A stretch of 64,000 nucleotides of DNA from Dromaius novaehollandiae. Lineage: Eukaryota > Chordata > Aves > Casuariiformes > Dromaiidae. Below, one piece after another: positions 61,901 to 64,000 of this stretch; the stretch's first letter is position 1, and each line of letters starts with the position of its first letter. The notes beneath the pieces are model-generated. The model was given only the letters and a program-made list of their open reading frames with translations. It did no database searches and was not told the DNA's origin. A program made the translations under genes and the position numbers. The DNA is taken from positions 155,590,517-155,654,516 of the forward strand of contig NC_088099.1 in the NCBI RefSeq assembly GCF_036370855.1, in the 5' to 3' direction.

Positions 61901-63768
61901 CCATGTCAGACTTCAGCATATTTCTACAGGCAGTGTCCTCTGGATCCCTTTAGTATAATTTGGCCTTAAATTCCACCAGAGTTCTTGTGTTTCTTTCAAA
62001 GTTAAACTTAAAAACACAGCAACCCCTTCTAGCAAAGAACACCCAAAAAGCTAGTATACTCTAAATGACTATGAAAGGAGTGCGAATCTGTGACTCATAT
62101 CTATTTCTGATTCAAAGAACAATGTACTTAACTGTTTAAAGCAAAGGTATTTCATATCTTTCTTCACATTCCTTCAATAGTGCCAATTAAAAGAAAACAA
62201 ATTCATTCTCCATATTAACAATCCAGACCAAGAATAAAAAGGATACACCCACTGCTTTATTAAAGGTTGGATGTCTTTGCCAGAGACATTTGAGATAGAT
62301 TTCAAAAACCCAGATGTGGAAACCAACATCTGACTCCACATGTGAGACTGGAACTTCTGAGACGAAGCAGTGCTGGCCAGACTCAACAACTTGTTGAAAA
62401 CCTAAAACGATAAAAAGTTACTTTCATTACTTTCCCTAAGAACTTCAATATACAAAATAAGCTTTTCTGTTTAACTGCAGCTGAACTGCAACCAAAAGGC
62501 AAGTAAACTCAATCTTTAATACCTGGCTTCAGAAAAAATTGTCTTTTAAAATAGCAGAATTGTGATTTGCAGATAGGAATGCATCTGCACTTAATGCAAA
62601 CCATCCATGATACTGAGGAAAAAAAAAAACACTGAAACTGAAACAAAAGCAATAACCCCAGCCTCCTAGCATGAGAAATGTCTAATGGGTAATGAAAATA
62701 AGGTAAAATGTTTTCTCATCACTGCTACAGGCACAACTTAACACGTAGCTTCTTAACAAACGAGTTGAATACAGACTTGAATATAGAAACACATTTTGGT
62801 ATCTAGCTCTAAAGCACATCTAAGGCACAATTCACAGCCATGCAATTTATGAACTTAGTCACTGCAAGCACTGGTGGCTTTTCATTGCCAAATGGTAATA
62901 CAGAGGTGAAGGAGTGTGTTTTTAATCCATTCTCTTTACCTGAGCATACTTTCTCAAATAACCAACTTTCTAGGAGTTGCATATGCATCTTTTTTATAAC
63001 CTATTCCCAGCACTTCACGTACAACCTTACCATGCTCTTACTCGCAGTCCATTAGAAGACTACGAGCTCTCAAAAGCAACCCGTAATAAAACAAATCACT
63101 GAATTTGCTGCATTTTAGGTACAAAACATTTCAGTTTCAGTTTAACAATTCAGAATAAAATGACAATCTTCTATTCAATGGCTTTTTTTCTAATACAATG
63201 ATCTATGCTCCTGCTAGCACTGACGTTTTTACAGAGTGGAGAGAACAGAAGCTGGATTCTAATTACTTTCATTATAAATTTTATTATGCTAGCCCACAGG
63301 AACACTAGTTATGGGTCAGTAAATAAGTCTGAGCTGGAACAGATCATCAGTATTAAAAAAACAGTCATGGTAAGTAAAGGCAATGAAATTCCTTAATATC
63401 AAAGAGAATATGCAATATATAAGATATATTACTAGTTATGTATGAGAATATAATAGCTAACCTTCTTCTAACACAAATGACCTACATTTTATGTTCATTC
63501 TATCCTGCTGAAACTGGAAACACAAACGGAACCCTATGGTGACTTATTTTTCTTAAATTTCATTTTATAAATAGAAATTGCAATTTAAGACAAAAAGTTG
63601 TCTATATTCCACATGAGCATTTATATATTTACCTGTAACATGAACTCCATGCTGATCCTGTTCTCAATCAGTCTCATAACAAGATGCGCTTTACACTGGA
63701 ACATAGTGTAATATTCCCACGACAGTGTATGGGGGTGTTTGATAGAAAAATGTAAATGCGATGCAGGG
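27929..63768 (-). CDS. TAF2: TAF2, TFIID subunit 2 (3' part of the gene, 16 coding exons)
   Basis: TAF2 is a core subunit of TFIID in the nucleus. With TAF1 it contacts initiator/downstream promoter DNA, and it joins TFIID through TAF8. Translating the minus strand and joining GT-AG exons gives 784 residues that are nearly identical to human TAF2 from about residue 427 to the end, apart from the disordered tail. Exon spans, from the 5' end: 63633-63768, 62247-62401, 60249-60363, 60039-60148, 59169-59234, 57194-57446, 53738-53878, 52313-52423, 50807-51000, 50088-50227, 45514-45583, 43721-43830, 41313-41542, 38402-38554, 37874-37979, 27929-28194. Every junction phase closes and no internal stop or frameshift appears. 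The start codon and first half lie beyond 64000. If the N-terminus matches human length, the full protein would be about 1210 residues. Confidence 0.97.
29791..29884 (+). repeat. 47-bp tandem duplication
   Basis: Two adjacent copies (29791-29837 and 29838-29884) begin AGGCAAATATTTTTT and contain TTCTGAATTCACCAG. They differ at a handful of sites. Confidence 0.85.
36664..36785 (+). mobile_element. tRNA-like fold-back repeat fragment
   Basis: The start TTAGCGGTTAGAGCATCTGC resembles a tRNA A-box head ('tagtggttagagca'). About 60 bp on, GAACCTACAG...CACTGGGCTCT looks like the same head in reverse complement. Paired elements of this type recur in sauropsid genomes, but I cannot name the family. 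Likely an ancient, inactive copy. Confidence 0.35.
37874..37979 (-). CDS. TAF2: TAF2 exon: acidic tail segment (human ~1037-1072)
   Basis: 106 nt: 35 codons from FSNSQEEEEIDMDTVHDSQA to LERPSTP, plus one base of a glycine codon. Acceptor ACTTAG, donor CAG|GTATGA. The EEEEIDMDTVHDSQAF core matches human closely. The exon can follow either the 51-codon exon or the exon at 41313 without changing frame. Its final G pairs with GT at 28194 to restore glycine. Confidence 0.96.
37980..38401 (-). other. TAF2: TAF2 intron, 422 bp
   Basis: Phase 0 intron between the 51-codon exon and the acidic exon. Nothing further seen in it. Confidence 0.85.
38402..38554 (-). CDS. TAF2: TAF2 exon: additional 51-codon tail exon, possible cassette
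   Basis: 153 nt, 51 codons, phase 0 at both ends, beginning EDDHLVKETASSISGHQQG and ending NEDSKVKLKIR. The acceptor GCTGCTCCAG follows a T-rich tract; the donor is AGA|GTAAGA. The frame is open between the two sites and the composition (Ser/Gly/charged, basic KRKAD and KVKLKIR clusters) suits a disordered nuclear-protein tail. The 1199-residue human sequence I recall runs directly from the preceding exon into the next one, so this exon is extra relative to that isoform. Whether it is constitutive or alternatively used cannot be told from DNA. Confidence 0.88.
38555..41312 (-). other. TAF2: TAF2 intron, 2.8 kb
   Basis: Phase 0 intron containing the AAAT/GAAA microsatellite; otherwise unremarkable AT-rich sequence. 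Confidence 0.85.
39967..40018. repeat. (AAAT)n/(GAAA)n microsatellite
   Basis: About four AAAT units pass into about eight GAAA units, within a TAF2 intron. Confidence 0.95.
41313..41542 (-). CDS. TAF2: TAF2 exon: end of folded region and start of the variable tail (human ~960-1036)
   Basis: 230 nt: two bases closing glycine, then 76 codons from TSHDWRLRCG to QSVGFQNT. The first 50 or so codons (SHDWRLRCGAVDLYF, SRPSCLPLPELGLVLNL) are as conserved as the solenoid. After IIPESV the sequence diverges (GNTQEPVNSTNNHGQ), marking the start of the disordered tail. Acceptor TTTTTAG, donor ACC|GTAAGC, phase 0. Length equals the human segment exactly. Confidence 0.96.
41543..43720 (-). other. TAF2: TAF2 intron, 2.2 kb
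   Basis: Phase 1 intron. Contains an A-rich then G-rich stretch at about 42928-42957; nothing else supported. Confidence 0.85.
43721..43830 (-). CDS. TAF2: TAF2 exon: HEAT-like solenoid end (human ~923-960)
   Basis: 110 nt: one base closing arginine, 36 codons from HKILDMLTKN to QLWKLMNS, and one base of a split glycine. Acceptor GTTTTAG, donor CAG|GTTGGT. It ends the regular helical part of the protein. One difference from human is LDML for LNML. Confidence 0.97.
44242..44281. repeat. Poly(A) tract, 40 bp
   Basis: Uninterrupted run of adenines on the plus strand in a TAF2 intron (poly-U in the TAF2 pre-mRNA). No retroposon body is recognisable to its left. Confidence 0.95.
44716..44783 (+). 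repeat. 34-bp tandem duplication
   Basis: Two adjacent copies begin CTGTATC and end AAGAATGACAGCA, with two mismatches. Confidence 0.85.
45514..45583 (-). CDS. TAF2: TAF2 exon: HEAT-like solenoid, 70 nt (human ~900-923)
   Basis: A 70-nt exon: two bases closing valine, 22 codons (DRSYEELQWLLTMVQNDPVP, then Y and I), and AG of a split arginine. Acceptor CTTGCAG, donor AAG|GTTAGT. Phases close exactly with the exons at 50088 and 43830. Differences from human are conservative (TMVQ for NMIQ, YIR for YVR). Confidence 0.95.
45584..50087 (-). other. TAF2: TAF2 intron, 4.5 kb
   Basis: Phase 1 intron carrying the 36-bp poly(A). A moderately GC-richer patch near 46690-46800 shows no recognisable repeat or exon. 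Confidence 0.85.
46959..46994. repeat. Poly(A) tract, 36 bp
   Basis: Uninterrupted adenine run in the 4.5-kb TAF2 intron; no retroposon body is recognisable beside it. Confidence 0.95.
50088..50227 (-). CDS. TAF2: TAF2 exon: HEAT-like solenoid (human ~853-900)
   Basis: 140 nt: one base closing the serine, 46 codons from CLKAIRVLQK to EAVVDYTK, and one base of a split valine. Acceptor ATCTAG, donor AAG|GTACTT. The motif FVDIRIAALEAVVDY is a textbook HEAT-type helix. The 579-bp intron before it is short, while the next one downstream is 4.5 kb. Confidence 0.97.
50228..50806 (-). other. TAF2: TAF2 intron, 579 bp
   Basis: Phase 2 intron; nothing else seen in it. Confidence 0.85.
50807..51000 (-). 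CDS. TAF2: TAF2 exon: HEAT-like solenoid (human ~789-853)
   Basis: 194 nt: 64 codons from FSDNYYRAEL to SYRHTITV, plus AG of a split serine. Acceptor TGTCTAG, donor CAG|GTGTGC. It contains the conserved VNNEVRTLDNLNPDVR loop between solenoid helices. The only obvious change from human is AEL for AEM. Confidence 0.97.
51001..52312 (-). other. TAF2: TAF2 intron, 1.3 kb
   Basis: Phase 0 intron carrying the Z-DNA-prone palindrome and GT repeat about 170 bp from the donor end (gene sense). Confidence 0.85.
52104..52139. repeat. Alternating purine-pyrimidine tract with 18-bp palindrome
   Basis: ACATGCGCGCGCGCATGT at 52104-52121 is its own reverse complement and runs straight into (GT)n. This gives 36 bp of strict purine-pyrimidine alternation, the classic Z-DNA-prone pattern. 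Confidence 0.9.
52313..52423 (-). CDS. TAF2: TAF2 exon: HEAT-like solenoid (human ~752-788)
   Basis: 111 nt, 37 codons, phase 0 at both ends, from TMPVAMALLR to NDNRKNK. The amphipathic helix pair fits an alpha-solenoid repeat. Acceptor TATTCCAG, donor AAG|GTAAAG. It is too short to be obvious as an open frame and was found by searching for the human-equivalent peptide. One difference from human is MFIL for TFIL. Confidence 0.96.
52424..53737 (-). other. TAF2: TAF2 intron, 1.3 kb
   Basis: Phase 0 intron; nothing else seen in it. Confidence 0.85.
53738..53878 (-). CDS. TAF2: TAF2 exon: HEAT-like solenoid (human ~705-751)
   Basis: 141 nt, 47 codons, phase 0 at both ends, from IANSMVSTWT to QSYFLQK. 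It contains the cysteine-rich MFCCKSC stretch conserved with human. Acceptor ATATAG, donor AAG|GTAAAA. The exon is symmetric, so skipping would keep the reading frame but delete part of the solenoid. Confidence 0.97.
53879..57193 (-). other. TAF2: TAF2 intron, 3.3 kb
   Basis: Phase 0 intron with the 23-bp poly(T); no other feature supported. Confidence 0.85.
55633..55655. repeat. Poly(T) tract, 23 bp
   Basis: Uninterrupted thymine run in a TAF2 intron. Confidence 0.95.
57194..57446 (-). CDS. TAF2: TAF2 exon: start of HEAT-like solenoid (human ~620-704)
   Basis: 253 nt, the largest internal exon here: one base closing the split aspartate, then 84 codons from ADSPLLWIRI to ACFCLAK. It includes the conserved WQYQLRYERDVVAQ helix, typical of the armadillo/HEAT-like domain after the M1-like core. 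Acceptor CTTAG, donor AAG|GTGAGA. Small differences from human: SDF for ADF, EEAI for QESI, MLACF for MSACF. A CR1 fragment begins about 95 bp upstream (gene sense) of its acceptor. Confidence 0.97.
57447..59168 (-). other. TAF2: TAF2 intron, 1.7 kb
   Basis: Phase 2 intron holding the CR1 3' end (57541-57660) close to the acceptor, and a short AAC-type repeat near 58614-58640. Confidence 0.85.
57541..57660 (-). mobile_element. CR1 LINE 3'-end fragment
   Basis: Reads AGAATCACAAAATAGTTAAGGTTGGAAGGGA and then AGGTCATCT, the hallmark reverse complement of a CR1 3' end. The leading CAAAGAATCAC corresponds to the terminal short-repeat tail. The remaining sequence (CTACAACCTCCCAGG) also fits but is more diverged. 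It lies in a TAF2 intron in the same orientation as the gene. Confidence 0.75.
59169..59234 (-). CDS. TAF2: TAF2 exon: short basic/acidic linker (human ~598-620)
   Basis: A 66-nt exon, too short to stand out by open reading frame alone. It encodes NKKKKIPLMNGEEVDMDLSA followed by M and the first two bases of an aspartate codon. Acceptor AAATAG, donor GA|GTAAGT. A lysine cluster followed by an acidic stretch makes a charged linker before the alpha-solenoid. Its identity rests on exact phase closure with both neighbours and on match to human TAF2. Confidence 0.95.
59235..60038 (-). other. TAF2: TAF2 intron, 804 bp
   Basis: Phase 2 intron; nothing else seen in it. Confidence 0.85.
60039..60148 (-). 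CDS. TAF2: TAF2 exon: Ig-like beta module, second part (human ~562-598)
   Basis: 110 nt: 36 codons from GPLKVTVQEL to CHSKSR, plus AG of a split arginine. Phase 0 acceptor ATTAAG, donor AG|GTAAGA. It completes the beta module and ends in a basic stretch that continues into the lysine run of the next exon. Sequence is essentially identical to human. Confidence 0.97.
60249..60363 (-). CDS. TAF2: TAF2 exon: Ig-like beta module, first part (human ~523-561)
   Basis: 115 nt: one base closing the split valine, then 38 codons from DQSGVVKFYG to PGTQKYV. The alternation of hydrophobic and polar residues fits the small beta-sandwich that follows the catalytic-like domain in M1-fold proteins. Acceptor CTTTTTAG, donor GTG|GTAGGG. 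Only a 100-nt intron (60149-60248) separates it from the next exon, the shortest intron in the window. Confidence 0.97.
60364..62246 (-). other. TAF2: TAF2 intron, 1.9 kb
   Basis: Phase 2 intron; a 90-codon minus frame at 61024-61296 shows no TAF2 or other recognisable similarity. Confidence 0.85.
62247..62401 (-). CDS. TAF2: TAF2 exon: aminopeptidase-like domain segment (human ~472-522)
   Basis: 155 nt: 51 codons from VFNKLLSLAS to PLIKQW, plus two bases (GT) of a split valine codon. Acceptor CGTTTTAG, donor GGT|GTATCC. It follows the previous exon in phase 0 and its residues match human TAF2 throughout. It is the helical end of the aminopeptidase-like region, leading into the beta-sandwich module of the next exon. 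Confidence 0.97.
62402..63632 (-). other. TAF2: TAF2 intron, 1.2 kb
   Basis: Phase 0 intron; nothing else seen in it. Confidence 0.85.
63633..63768 (-). CDS. TAF2: TAF2 exon: aminopeptidase-like domain segment (human ~427-471)
   Basis: This is the most 5' TAF2 exon in the window. It has 136 nt: the first base completes a split codon, followed by 45 codons running from PASHLHFSIK to SMEFMLQ. The acceptor reads TTTTCCAG and the donor CAG|GTAAAT. The segment belongs to the end of the thermolysin-like part of the M1-aminopeptidase fold. In TAF2 that fold has no peptidase activity and serves as a scaffold. Only conservative differences from human are seen, for example YYTMF where human has YYSMF. 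Confidence 0.97.
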
Positions 63769-64000
63769 CTGGAAAATAAAAAACAAAACTCTATTTTGAA
63801 TTTTATGGCATGAAAACTAAAATAACTTTTAGCAAACAAGCTGAAAGTGCACCACAATTCATATTGCTTCTACCACCTTAAAGCTCTAACAGGCTTATAA
63901 CGCTTGCACACTTCTATGAAAAAGTCACATGGATATACATACACTGCATACAGTAAGATCTGTAGAGATATTAGTGACAGATAATACAGTGGTAGCAGGA
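63769..64000 (-). other. TAF2: TAF2 intron, truncated by the window edge
   Basis: Sequence upstream (gene sense) of the acceptor at 63769-63770. The preceding exon, human-equivalent residues before about 426, is outside the window. Confidence 0.85.

Overview
This is vertebrate nuclear DNA, most likely from a bird or a close sauropsid relative. The evidence is a split gene with GT-AG introns, AT-rich intergenic and intronic sequence, CR1-type LINE fragments, and no mammalian Alu/B1 or L1 copies that I could recognise. There are no bacterial, phage or CRISPR features.

The one gene I can identify is TAF2, the TFIID subunit TAF2 (TAFII150/CIF150), on the minus strand. Sixteen coding exons lie between 63768 and 27929. 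They encode everything from the equivalent of human residue 427 to the stop codon; the N-terminal half is beyond the right edge of the window. All 15 internal junctions have GT donors and AG acceptors and compatible phases. The spliced coding part is 2356 nt, giving 784 residues after the first split codon. The order is: end of the aminopeptidase-like (M1-fold) region, an Ig-like beta module, a long HEAT-like alpha-solenoid, then an acidic/low-complexity tail with a His/Lys-rich tract, ending in SPSLSD. Compared with the 1199-residue human protein as I remember it, the tail has an additional in-phase 51-codon exon (38402-38554). It has no visible counterpart of a human segment of about 41 residues that should fall in the 9.7-kb last intron.

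The left 27 kb is the 3' flank of TAF2. By conserved vertebrate gene order the next gene to the left should be ENPP2, also on the minus strand, but I see no ENPP2 coding exon here. This stretch holds GC/CpG-rich patches (about 1.69-2.16, 3.06-3.28 and 14.13-14.32 kb), the second with a minus-strand TATA box. It also holds microsatellites, small duplications, a diverged CR1 copy (about 24.83-25.64 kb) and a CORE-SINE/MIR-like fragment. Open reading frames here are short and unrecognisable, and I do not call them genes.

The introns are ordinary. They contain a CR1 3' end at 57.5 kb, poly(A) tracts up to 40 bp, an AAAT/GAAA microsatellite, two local tandem duplications, and a 36-bp alternating purine-pyrimidine tract built on an 18-bp palindrome at 52.1 kb. 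I did not find an undescribed biological system. The most useful leads are the TAF2 tail exon structure and the CpG/TATA element near 3.2 kb.
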